Shown: one piece after another, positions 31,677-39,106 of the stretch | How positions within the stretch are numbered: the first letter of the stretch is position 1 | Layout: each line of letters opens with the position of its first letter | DNA from: Microbacterium sp. BK668 | GTDB lineage: Bacteria; Actinomycetota; Actinomycetes; Actinomycetales; Microbacteriaceae | Assembly (NCBI RefSeq): GCF_004362195.1 | Contig: NZ_SNWG01000001.1 | Coordinates: 1,550,001-1,614,000 of the forward strand | Direction: 5' to 3' | DNA length: 64,000 nt | Notes under the pieces: model-generated | Database searches by the model: none | The model's input: the letters and a program-made list of their open reading frames with translations, nothing else | What the model was told of the DNA's origin: nothing | Made by a program: the position numbers and the translations under genes

Positions 31677-32831
31677 ATGAAGCTCCAGCCCGTCGTCGGA
31701 GACGACCCGCGCGAGATCCTGCGCGGCCTGCGCTCGGCCATCCACGGCGCCGGTCCCGCCCTCGGCCTCGGGATGGTGCGGGCGATGCCCGAGACCGTCC
31801 GCGCGGGGACGGCCGTCGTGGTCACGACCTCGGGCTCGACCGGAGTGCCGAAGAGCGTGGTGCTGAGCCGCGACGCGCTGACCGCGAGCGCGCTGGCGAC
31901 CGCCGGGCGGATCGGCGAGGGCGCGTGGCTCCTGGCGCTCCCCGCGAGCTATGTCGCGGGGCTTCAGGTGCTCGTGCGGGCCATCGTCGCCGATCGCGAG
32001 CCGGCGCTCCTCAGCGGCTCGTTCCGGCCGCGGTCCTTCGCCGCCGCGGCGCTCACGATGACCTCGAGCCGCGGCGGGATCCGGGTGCCGACCTACACGT
32101 CGCTGGTTCCGGCGCAGCTGTCCCGACTGCTCGACGCCGCCGACGAGGACGCCACCGTCGCGGCCGCCCTCCGCTCGTTCGAGACGATCCTCGTAGGCGG
32201 GCAGGCCCTGCCGCCCGCCGTGCTGGAGCGCGCGCACGCGCTCGGCGCCCGTGTGGTGCGCACGTACGGCTCCACGGAGACGAGCGGCGGGTGCGTCTAC
32301 GACGGCCGCCCGCTCGACGGTGTCGGCGTGAGGATCATCGACGGCGAGGTGCAGCTGTCGGGCCCGACCCTCGCGGACGGGTACCTGGGCGACTCCGAGA
32401 GGACGGATGCCGCGTTCCTTCGCGATGCGGACGGCCGGCGCTGGTACCGCACCGGCGACGCGGGTCTTCTCGAGGACGGGGTTCTGCGGGTGCGGGGCCG
32501 CATCGACAACGTCATCGTCTCGGGCGGCATCAACGTCTCGCTCGACCGTGTCGAGCGCATCGTCCGCTCCGTACCGGGTCTGTCGGGCGCTGTCGTCGTC
32601 GGGGTGCCCGACGAGACGTGGGGCGAGGCATCCGTGGTCGTCGCCTCCCGCGGCGAAGCGCTCCGTCGCAGCGAGTCCGTGCAGCTCGAAGAGGCCCGGG
32701 CGGCCGTCGCCGACGAGATCGGACCGCATGCGCGGCCCGCGCGACTCGTGCTCGTGGACGAGCTCGCCACGCTGCCGTCCGGAAAGCCCGACCGGGAGGC
32801 GATCCGCCGCGCCGTCCTCGCGCTGCGCTGA
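31677..32831 (+). CDS. menE: o-Succinylbenzoate-CoA ligase
   Basis: 384 residues, a compact ANL-family adenylating enzyme as usual for actinobacterial MenE. Visible core motifs: the P-loop TTSGSTGVPKS (about residues 50-60), YGSTETSGG, the RTGDAG hinge region, GRIDNVIVSGGINV, and the catalytic C-terminal lysine in LPSGKPDREAIR. It makes the OSB-CoA used by MenB encoded immediately upstream. There is no clear RBS, so translation is probably coupled to menB. The stop lies 6 bp from the convergent VOC gene. Confidence 0.94.
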   Translation: MKLQPVVGDDPREILRGLRSAIHGAGPALGLGMVRAMPETVRAGTAVVVTTSGSTGVPKSVVLSRDALTASALATAGRIGEGAWLLALPASYVAGLQVLVRAIVADREPALLSGSFRPRSFAAAALTMTSSRGGIRVPTYTSLVPAQLSRLLDAADEDATVAAALRSFETILVGGQALPPAVLERAHALGARVVRTYGSTETSGGCVYDGRPLDGVGVRIIDGEVQLSGPTLADGYLGDSERTDAAFLRDADGRRWYRTGDAGLLEDGVLRVRGRIDNVIVSGGINVSLDRVERIVRSVPGLSGAVVVGVPDETWGEASVVVASRGEALRRSESVQLEEARAAVADEIGPHARPARLVLVDELATLPSGKPDREAIRRAVLALR

Positions 32832-32837
32832 GCCCGG

Positions 32838-33236
32838 TCAGTCGTCGCGATCCGGATCGCTCGGACGATCGCTCGTGTCGACGACGCAGAAGCGGTTGCC
32901 CTCCGTGTCCTCCAGGACGATCCAGTCCGCGTCCTCCGGGTAGTCGTGCCAGCCCACCTCGCGCGCCCCGAGGCCGAGCAGGCGCGCGACCTCTGCGGCC
33001 TGGTCGTCGGCGTAGAGGTCGAGGTGGATGCGCGGGGGATAGTGCTGCGGGTACCCCGTCACCGAGAGGGCGATGCTCGCGCCCGGTGCGTCCCAGCTCC
33101 GCTTGTAGGGCGGATCGAGCACGACCCAGTCGCTCGACGGCTCGCGGCGGTCGACGTACCCGAGGGCCGCGCGCCAGAAGGCGCCCGCCCGGTCGATGTC
33201 CTCCACGGTCAGCACGACGGTGCCCACGCTCAACAT
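32838..33236 (-). CDS. VOC family (glyoxalase/bleomycin-resistance fold) protein
   Basis: 132 residues from the ATG at 33234-33236 (MLSVGTVVLTVEDIDRAGAFW). A frame extension to 33461 adds only low-complexity sequence and is rejected. It shows the two-fold beta-alpha-beta-beta-beta pattern. Possible metal or active-site residues include IHLDLYADD and the closing DWIVLEDTEGNRFCVVD, typical of VOC superfamily proteins. The reaction is not assignable. It is convergent with menE and divergent from menA. Confidence 0.82.
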   Translation of the reverse strand: MLSVGTVVLTVEDIDRAGAFWRAALGYVDRREPSSDWVVLDPPYKRSWDAPGASIALSVTGYPQHYPPRIHLDLYADDQAAEVARLLGLGAREVGWHDYPEDADWIVLEDTEGNRFCVVDTSDRPSDPDRDD

Positions 33237-33326
33237 GAGGCCAGTGTCGCGCCCCGTGGATGCCGCGGCCACCCCCTTGCGGATCGCTCGCGGCCGAGGC
33301 ATCCGTCGGCGCAGCGGCGCGGGCTC

Positions 33327-33332
33327 TATGAT
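33327..33332 (+). promoter_or_regulatory. -10 element TATGAT upstream of menA
   Basis: TATGAT ends 8 nt before the GTG at 33341 and no Shine-Dalgarno sequence intervenes, suggesting a leaderless or near-leaderless menA transcript. Confidence 0.5.
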
Positions 33333-33340
33333 GTCCCCTC

Positions 33341-34321
33341 GTGGCAGGCACCCCCAGCAGGAACCGCAAGCGTCCGGGCCCGAAGAAGCAGGCCCCGCGC
33401 GGAAACCCCCAGAAGTCGAACGCGCCCCGCGATCCGCGTCGTGTCGAGAAGGCGACGGCACGCGACTGGATCGGAGGGGCGAGGCTTCGCACGCTTCCCC
33501 TCGCCGTCACGCCCGTGCTCATCGGCACGGGTGCCGCGCATCTGGTCGACGGGCAGCTCCACTGGGTGATGGCCCTCTTCTGCCTGATCGTCTCGGTGAG
33601 CCTCCAGATCGGCGTCAACTACGCCAACGACTACAGCGACGGCATCCGGGGCACCGACGACCACCGCGTCGGACCCGCCCGCCTGACGGCGTCGGGGAAG
33701 GCGAGGCCGCGCACGGTGCTGACCGTGGCGCTGGCCTTCTTCGCGATCGCCGGCCTCGCGGGACTGGCTCTCGTCGTGCGCTCCGGGCAGTACTGGCTCC
33801 TCGCGGTGGGCGCCGTCGCGATCCTCGCCGCCTGGTTCTACACCGGCGGCAAGCGCCCGTACGGCTACTACGGGCTCGGCGAGCTCTTCGTCTTCGTCTT
33901 CTTCGGGCTGGTGGCCACGGCCGGCACGGCGTACGTCCAGGTGCTCTCGGTGCCGCAGGAGGCCTGGTTCGGCGGCGTCGCGGCGGGTCTCCTCGCGTGC
34001 GCGGTGCTCCTGGCCAACAATCTCCGCGACATCGACCAGGACCGCGCCGCGCGCAAACGCACCCTCACGGTGCTCATCGGTCGCCGCGCGACGCAGTGGC
34101 TGTTCACGCTGTTCGTGCTCGTGCCGTTCGGGATCGCGGCGTTCCTGGCGCTGTTCTATCCGATCGCATGGCTGACGCTGCTCGCCCTCCTCGCCGCGCT
34201 GCCGGCGATCCTCATCGTCTGGACCTACCGGGTGCCGAAGGAGCTCCTCGTCGCGCTCGCCCTGACGTCTCTGACGTCGATCGCCTACGGCGCGATCCTC
34301 TTCTGGGCCTTCCTCGGCTGA
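33341..34321 (+). CDS. menA: 1,4-Dihydroxy-2-naphthoate polyprenyltransferase
   Basis: 326 residues, UbiA superfamily. A basic N-terminal extension (residues 1-40) precedes about eight or nine membrane helices. The two Asp-rich motifs bind prenyl diphosphate through Mg2+: NDYSDGIRGTD (about residues 94-104) and NNLRDIDQDRAARKRT (about 226-241). It joins DHNA to the polyprenyl chain to give demethylmenaquinone in the membrane. The GTG start is set by a -10 hexamer just upstream. An inverted-repeat-rich gap separates it from the DUF4229 gene. Confidence 0.95.
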   Translation: MAGTPSRNRKRPGPKKQAPRGNPQKSNAPRDPRRVEKATARDWIGGARLRTLPLAVTPVLIGTGAAHLVDGQLHWVMALFCLIVSVSLQIGVNYANDYSDGIRGTDDHRVGPARLTASGKARPRTVLTVALAFFAIAGLAGLALVVRSGQYWLLAVGAVAILAAWFYTGGKRPYGYYGLGELFVFVFFGLVATAGTAYVQVLSVPQEAWFGGVAAGLLACAVLLANNLRDIDQDRAARKRTLTVLIGRRATQWLFTLFVLVPFGIAAFLALFYPIAWLTLLALLAALPAILIVWTYRVPKELLVALALTSLTSIAYGAILFWAFLG

Positions 34322-34346
34322 TCTCTACGCTCCTCGTGGGCTCGGG

Positions 34347-34493
34347 GTCGTCCCCTCCTCTCGTCGCTTCGCTCCTCGCTCGGGGACCGGAGCGGGGTGT
34401 TCACCCTCCCCGTCGCGCGGGCGGGCCCACCCCCGGTCCCCGAGCGGAGCCCATCCCGGTCCCCGAGCGAGCGGAGCGAGACGAGGGGACGAC
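34347..34493. repeat. Inverted pair of dispersed REP-like elements
   Basis: The arm at 34347-34390 is an imperfect reverse complement of the arm at 34456-34493. The shared core, on the plus strand of the second arm, is ccggtccccgagcgagcg followed by gagcgagacgagg. A partial third copy lies at 34431-34454. It fills most of the 222-bp gap between menA and the convergent DUF4229 gene, resembles the units at 28481-28563, and could form a large stem-loop. No gene is seen here. Confidence 0.6.
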
Positions 34494-34543
34494 GCCTGAC
34501 CGCGCGCCACTCGTTCCCGAACCACGAGCCGCGCGTGGACCCG

Positions 34544-34840
34544 TCAGGCGTCGTCGGCGCTCGCCGGGCGGGCCGCGTCGGCGGCGGCATCCTCGACGTC
34601 CTCGTCCTTGACCGCGTCCGCGCGGCGCACGCGCTGCCGGCGCTCGGCGAGGCCCGAGCTGACGTCGTCGAGGGGACGACGGAGGAAGAGGAGCGACAGG
34701 CTCAGGCCGATGAGCGCGGCGAAGATGGCGGCCAGCCAGTACAGCTCGCGGAAGACCGGGAAGAGCATCAGGATGCCGAACGGCACCAGGAACGCCAGGA
34801 GCCGCAGCACCGTGTACAGGATCGCGGACCGGGCTTTCAC
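34544..34840 (-). CDS. DUF4229 domain membrane protein
   Basis: 98 residues. Two GTG codons are adjacent at 34843 and 34840. The second is preferred because a TACGAT hexamer lies exactly 6 nt upstream, as at other leaderless genes here. Two membrane helices (about residues 8-27 and 33-53) are followed by RRPLDDVSSGLAERRQRVRR and an acidic/Ala-rich tail, the pattern of DUF4229 proteins. Function unknown. The position beside menaquinone genes suggests, but does not prove, a link. Confidence 0.8.
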   Translation of the reverse strand: MKARSAILYTVLRLLAFLVPFGILMLFPVFRELYWLAAIFAALIGLSLSLLFLRRPLDDVSSGLAERRQRVRRADAVKDEDVEDAAADAARPASADDA

Positions 34841-34846
34841 CACCTC

Positions 34847-34852
34847 ATCGTA
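34847..34852 (-). promoter_or_regulatory. -10 element TACGAT for the DUF4229 gene
   Basis: Read on the minus strand, TACGAT is followed by 6 nt (gaggtg) and then GTG at 34840. This decides between two adjacent GTG starts. Confidence 0.5.
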
Positions 34853-34916
34853 ATTCGGCAGCGACGAGGGCTGGTCACCGTTCGGTTACTCCCACGCCAT
34901 GTCCAGCCCGCGCGCC

Positions 34917-34922
34917 TAGGAT
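34917..34922 (+). promoter_or_regulatory. -10 element TAGGAT for the PLDc_N-menD operon
   Basis: TAGGAT is followed by exactly 6 nt and the GTG at 34929, with no Shine-Dalgarno sequence. Leaderless start predicted. Confidence 0.55.
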
Positions 34923-34928
34923 GGAGAC

Positions 34929-35393
34929 GTGGTGCGCGGACTGCTGATTCTGGCTCTGGTGGCGACCGCGTTCTGGGTCTTCACCATCGTCGACTGCGCC
35001 GTGCAGCCGGCGAACCGGCACCGCGGCGTGAGCAAGCCCGTCTGGGTGCTCATCGTGGTGCTGCTGCCCGTGCTCGGCGGCATCCTCTGGCTCATCGTGG
35101 GGCGCGTGCGGGCGAGCTCGATCGCCGCGCGCCGGGCCCCCGACGACGACCCCGAGTTCCTCGGCCGCATCGGCACGATCAGCGATCAGGACGAGCGCAT
35201 CCGTCGCCTCGAGGAGGAGCTGGCCCAGCTCGACGCGGAGGACGACGACCCGAAGTGGAAGCCGCCCGCCGCGCCGGCGTCCGGAGCCGCCGCCACCACG
35301 CCGGACGAGTCCGCGGCGCCGAGCGAGCCGACGGGCCTCGGAACCGGGCCGGACGACGACGACACTCGCGGACAGCGCGGGGCCGTCGGCTGA
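34929..35393 (+). CDS. PLDc N-terminal domain membrane protein
   Basis: 154 residues. Two membrane helices (about residues 3-22 and 38-58) with the signature FTIVDCAV between and PVLGGILWLIVGR after match the phospholipase D N-terminal (PLDc_N) domain found alone in small actinobacterial proteins. A short predicted coiled coil (DQDERIRRLEEELAQLDAE) and a disordered acidic, Pro/Ala-rich tail follow. No PLD HKD motif is present, so it is not a phospholipase. menD starts 1 bp after its stop. Confidence 0.85.
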   Translation: MVRGLLILALVATAFWVFTIVDCAVQPANRHRGVSKPVWVLIVVLLPVLGGILWLIVGRVRASSIAARRAPDDDPEFLGRIGTISDQDERIRRLEEELAQLDAEDDDPKWKPPAAPASGAAATTPDESAAPSEPTGLGTGPDDDDTRGQRGAVG

Positions 35394-35394
35394 C

Positions 35395-37254
35395 GTGGAT
35401 CCCGAGGCCGACGGCGAGCGCCTCGCCGAGACCGCGGGTGAGCCTGCGCACGATCCCCGGCAGCTGGCGTCACCGGCGACGGATGCCGCGGCCGCCCTCC
35501 TCGCGGCGCTGGTCGAGCGGGGAGTCGGCCACGTCGTCCTGAGCCCCGGTTCGCGCTCGCAGGCGCTGGCCCTCGTCGCCGCGGAGCTCGAGCGCCGCGG
35601 CGCGCTCTCGCTGCACGTGCGCCTCGACGAGCGGGTGGCCGGATTCACGGCTCTCGGAATAGGTCGCGAGACGCGGATGCCGGCGGTCGTCGTGTGCACG
35701 TCCGGCACCGCCGCCGCGAACCTGCTGCCCGCGGCCCTCGAGGCCCACCACGCCGGCGTGCCGCTTCTGCTCCTCACCGCCGACCGCCCGCCGGAGCTGC
35801 GCGGGGTCGGTGCGAACCAGACGACGCGCCAGCCTGGGATGTTCGCACCCAGTGCGCGTTGGGAGGCGGATCTGCCGGTCCCCGAGGAGACGGACCTCGA
35901 GGGCGGGGGGCCGCAGAGTCTTCTCCTGCGGGAAGTGGCCGCGCAGGCCGTCGCCGCCGCGCTCGGCGAGGGCACGCGCTCGTCGGGCCCGGTGCATCTC
36001 AATCTGCCCTTCCGGGAGCCGCTCGCGGGCGACCTGCCCCCGTGGCTCGCGGTGCCCGGCGCCGAGCTGACGGTCGGGACCCTCGACGATCCCGACGGTG
36101 CGCCGATCGACGCCGCGCAGGCCGACGACCCGTCCGGCGCGCTGTATCAGGGCGGCGGCGGCATCGGCGAGTCCGACCTCCCCATCGAACCCGACGGCCG
36201 GCCGCACGTCCTGCTGCGCGGGCCCCGCACGGTCGTGCTCGCGGGGGCCGATGCGGGTCCGGAGGCCGAGGAGCTGGCACACGCCGGAGGGTGGCCGCTC
36301 ATCGCCGAGGTCGTCAGCGGCGCGCGGTTCGGACGTCAGCTCGTGCACGGCTACCGCGACCTCCTGCGCGACCCGGAGCTCGGCGGTCGCATCGAGCGCG
36401 TCGTCGTGCTGGGGCACCCCACCCTCAGCCGGGAGACCGCCGGGCTGCTCGCCGACTCCGGCGTCGAGGTGTTCGCCCTCCGCGGGCCCGGCGAGCCCCT
36501 CAACCTCAACGGCGCGACGACGCCTCTCGACGCCGTCGGGGTCGAGGCCGGCGAGGTCGATCGTGAGTGGCTGGGGCGATGGCTGCGCGCTTCGCGCGAG
36601 GCATCCGTCGATCTCTCCCCCTCGGCTCCCGACGCCGACGGTCTCTCCTCGGCGGTGCCCGCGGAGCGCCTCGGTGCGATCGCCGCGGAGCTCGGCGCCA
36701 TTCGCGCGCCGATCGACCGGCCGACCCTCGTCGACGCGGTCTGGCGCGCGACCTGGCCGCACGATCGCCTGATGTTCGGGTCGTCCCGACTCGTCCGCGT
36801 CGCCGACGCGGTGGTCGGGGGCAAGAAGATCCCCGTCCACGCGAATCGGGGGCTCGCGGGCATCGACGGCACCCTCGCGACCGCGATCGGCATCGCGCTG
36901 GCGAGCCAGGCGGACGGCAGGCCCGGTGTCACGCGGGTGCTGCTGGGCGACCTCGCCTTCCTGCACGACGTGGGCGCGATGCTCCTCGCGCCGGGCGAGC
37001 CCGAGCCGCGCGTGCAGGTGATCGTCGGCAACGACGGAGGCGGCACGATCTTCGACGGGCTCGAGGTCGCGCAGGTGGCGGAGCGCGATGCGATGGACCG
37101 CGTGCTCTACACGCCGCACGCCGTATCGCTCGAGGATCTCGCGCACGCCTACGGCTGGCGGTACTCCCGCTGCACGACCCGCAGCGAGCTCGACCAGGCC
37201 CTCACCTCTCCCGTCGCCGGTCGGCAGCTCGTCGAGGTGCCGCTGCCGCGGTGA
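35395..37254 (+). CDS. menD: SEPHCHC synthase (2-succinyl-5-enolpyruvyl-6-hydroxy-3-cyclohexene-1-carboxylate synthase)
   Basis: 619 residues from a GTG 1 bp after the PLDc_N stop. ThDP-dependent enzyme adding 2-oxoglutarate to isochorismate. The N-terminal pyrimidine-binding domain has LSPGSRSQALAL and LDERVAGFTALG with the ThDP-activating Glu, then CTSGTAAANLLPA. The C-terminal pyrophosphate domain has GDLAFLHD followed by GNDGGGTIF, the Mg2+/ThDP motif. The central region has an Asp/Gly-rich insert (about residues 220-265), making it somewhat longer than typical MenD. Confidence 0.94.
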   Translation: MDPEADGERLAETAGEPAHDPRQLASPATDAAAALLAALVERGVGHVVLSPGSRSQALALVAAELERRGALSLHVRLDERVAGFTALGIGRETRMPAVVVCTSGTAAANLLPAALEAHHAGVPLLLLTADRPPELRGVGANQTTRQPGMFAPSARWEADLPVPEETDLEGGGPQSLLLREVAAQAVAAALGEGTRSSGPVHLNLPFREPLAGDLPPWLAVPGAELTVGTLDDPDGAPIDAAQADDPSGALYQGGGGIGESDLPIEPDGRPHVLLRGPRTVVLAGADAGPEAEELAHAGGWPLIAEVVSGARFGRQLVHGYRDLLRDPELGGRIERVVVLGHPTLSRETAGLLADSGVEVFALRGPGEPLNLNGATTPLDAVGVEAGEVDREWLGRWLRASREASVDLSPSAPDADGLSSAVPAERLGAIAAELGAIRAPIDRPTLVDAVWRATWPHDRLMFGSSRLVRVADAVVGGKKIPVHANRGLAGIDGTLATAIGIALASQADGRPGVTRVLLGDLAFLHDVGAMLLAPGEPEPRVQVIVGNDGGGTIFDGLEVAQVAERDAMDRVLYTPHAVSLEDLAHAYGWRYSRCTTRSELDQALTSPVAGRQLVEVPLPR

Positions 37255-37331
37255 GCCGCGGCATCCCGAGCACGGCGACGAGCACTCCGCAAACTCTCGT
37301 GCGCGCGAGCGACCTCGGCCAAGATGAACCC

Positions 37332-38195
37332 ATGACGGCGACGAGTCAGAAGAACTGGGTCGGGGAGCCCTCCGAGCTGCTTCGTGTGGGGGAGGGATTC
37401 CGGCTCGCCGACGTCGATCCGTCGTCGACGCCGGGATACGACGGCGGCAAGAAGACCGCGCAGGAGGACCTGGAGTCGGGAGCGGCGGAGCTCGACGAAC
37501 TGCAGGAGCGCCTCTTCGCCGAGAGCCGGTCGGAGGCGACGAACGCCTCGGTGCTGCTCGTGCTGCAGGCGATGGACTCGGCCGGGAAGGGCGGCATCAT
37601 CCGCCACGTCGTGGGATCGGTCGACCCGCAGGGCGTCGCACTCGCCGCCTTCAAGAAGCCCACCGCAGAAGAGCTCGCCCACGACTTCCTGTGGCGGATC
37701 GAGAAGCGGCTCCCCGAACCCGGATTCATCGGCGTGTTCGACAGGTCGCACTACGAGGACGTGCTGATCGGCCGCGTACGCAGTCTCGCCGGTGCCGATG
37801 AGATCGAGCGGCGCTACGGCGCGATCAACGAGTTCGAGAAGCGCGTGTCGGAGCGGGGGACGCGCACCATCAAGGTCATGCTGCACATCTCGCCCGACGA
37901 GCAGCGCGAGCGCCTCATGGAGCGGCTGGAACGGCCGGACAAGCACTGGAAGTACAACCCGGGCGACGTGGACGAGCGTGCCCTGTGGCCGAAGTACATG
38001 GACGCCTATCAGCTCGTCTTCGAGCGCACCTCGACGCCATGGGCGCCGTGGCACGTCGTGCCCGCGAACAGCAAGTGGTACGCACGCATCGCCGTCCAGG
38101 CGCTCCTTCTCGAGGCGCTCGAGAGGATCGACCCGCAGTGGCCCGCCGCGACGTTCGACGTCGAGGCCGAGAAGGCGCGGCTCGCCGCAAGCTGA
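37332..38195 (+). CDS. ppk2: Polyphosphate kinase 2 family nucleotide phosphotransferase
   Basis: 287 residues. PPK2 proteins transfer phosphate between polyphosphate and nucleoside mono- or diphosphates. The Walker A-like AMDSAGKGG (residues 80-88, Asp82 and Lys86) and the lid/Walker B-like region DRSHYEDVL (137-145) are intact, followed by KVMLHISPDEQRERL and the C-terminal NSKWYARIAVQ. The single-domain size fits short PPK2 enzymes; class (AMP- or ADP-using) is not certain. The ATG is chosen because CAAGAT lies 6 nt upstream and no RBS is seen; the longer frame overlaps menD. Confidence 0.9.
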   Translation: MTATSQKNWVGEPSELLRVGEGFRLADVDPSSTPGYDGGKKTAQEDLESGAAELDELQERLFAESRSEATNASVLLVLQAMDSAGKGGIIRHVVGSVDPQGVALAAFKKPTAEELAHDFLWRIEKRLPEPGFIGVFDRSHYEDVLIGRVRSLAGADEIERRYGAINEFEKRVSERGTRTIKVMLHISPDEQRERLMERLERPDKHWKYNPGDVDERALWPKYMDAYQLVFERTSTPWAPWHVVPANSKWYARIAVQALLLEALERIDPQWPAATFDVEAEKARLAAS

Positions 38196-38204
38196 GGCTG
38201 CCCG

Positions 38205-38963
38205 TCAGACCGTGCCGCGCGCGGCCCAGGCCGTCGCGCTCACGGTGAAGGGCCCGGCGCCGAGGGCTTCGAACGCGCGGGCACGCACGCGGCCGATCCC
38301 GTCGTCGTCGAGACCCTCGAGCGCGTCCGCGATCGTCCCCGTACCGTGGGTCTGCAGCCGCCACCACTCCTCGAAGTCGGCGTACTCCACCGTGACGGAT
38401 AGCGCCGTCTCGCTCACCCCCGCGCACCCGGCCTTCTCCAGCAGCGCCGCGAGGTCGCCCGCCCGTGTGCCCGCGCGTCCCGCCAGGCCCATGGACGACC
38501 CTGTCTCCGCCCGCGCGGCGCGCGCGAACAGCGAGAAGGGCGCGCGCTCGTTCTCGAGGTCCCACACGCACAATGCCACGACGCCGCCGCGCCGCGTGAC
38601 GCGCACCATCTCGCGCGCGCCGGCCGCGGCATCCGTCATGAAATGCACGACGAGCTCCGCCAGCGCCGCGACGAACACGTCGTCGTCGAAGGGGAGATCC
38701 TCCGCTGTCCCGTGTCGGATGTCGGCGTAGCGGAAGCGCTCGGCGGTCGACCGGACGAAGGAGTGCGACGGGTCGACGCCGGCGACCTCCGCGACGCCGT
38801 ACCGCCGCGCGAGAACCGCGGTCAGGGCGCCCGTTCCGCAGCCGACGTCGAGCACCCGCCCGCCCTCGGGCGGATCCACCCACCTCACGAACTCCTCCGC
38901 GAGCGGGATGGAGAAGCGTCCCATGTAGGCGTCGTACACCGCTGCCGGCACTTCGAACGACAT
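38205..38963 (-). CDS. Class I SAM-dependent methyltransferase
   Basis: 252 residues with motif I VLDVGCGTG (residues 37-45), an acidic strand-2 end (AGVDPS), a motif II-like EDLPFDDDVF, and a post-motif region VRVTRRGGVVALCVWD. It resembles Methyltransf_11/25 proteins acting on small molecules; the substrate is not deducible. A leaderless-type TACACT lies 7 nt upstream of the ATG, so it is transcribed separately although it follows menF on the same strand. Confidence 0.85.
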   Translation of the reverse strand: MSFEVPAAVYDAYMGRFSIPLAEEFVRWVDPPEGGRVLDVGCGTGALTAVLARRYGVAEVAGVDPSHSFVRSTAERFRYADIRHGTAEDLPFDDDVFVAALAELVVHFMTDAAAGAREMVRVTRRGGVVALCVWDLENERAPFSLFARAARAETGSSMGLAGRAGTRAGDLAALLEKAGCAGVSETALSVTVEYADFEEWWRLQTHGTGTIADALEGLDDDGIGRVRARAFEALGAGPFTVSATAWAARGTV

Positions 38964-38970
38964 GCGCGCG

Positions 38971-38976
38971 AGTGTA
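38971..38976 (-). promoter_or_regulatory. -10 element TACACT for the methyltransferase gene
   Basis: On the minus strand TACACT is followed by 7 nt and ATG (38963). No Shine-Dalgarno sequence is present. Confidence 0.5.
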
Positions 38977-39030
38977 GGCCCGGCCGCGCCGCGCCGAAAG
39001 GTGCATTGCCCGGCGAGGTACGGTATTCGG

Positions 39031-39061
39031 CTCCTGCAGGAGGTCCCGACGCCCGGGCGTC
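39031..39061. terminator. Two short palindromes downstream of menF
   Basis: CTCCTGCAGGAG (39031-39042) and GACGCCCGGGCGTC (39048-39061) lie in the 131-bp gap after menF. Each could form a small hairpin; a terminator role is tentative because there is no T tract. Confidence 0.3.
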
Positions 39062-39106
39062 AGCCGGGCGTCACGCCAGAGCGTCAGCCGGACGTCACGC
39101 CAGAGC
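39059..39106. repeat. 24-bp tandem duplication over the menF 3' end
   Basis: Two copies of gtcagccggrcgtcacgcca plus gagc (39059-39082 and 39083-39106) differ at one base. The second copy contains the menF stop codon, so the first is a duplicated tail lying just past the gene. Confidence 0.75.
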
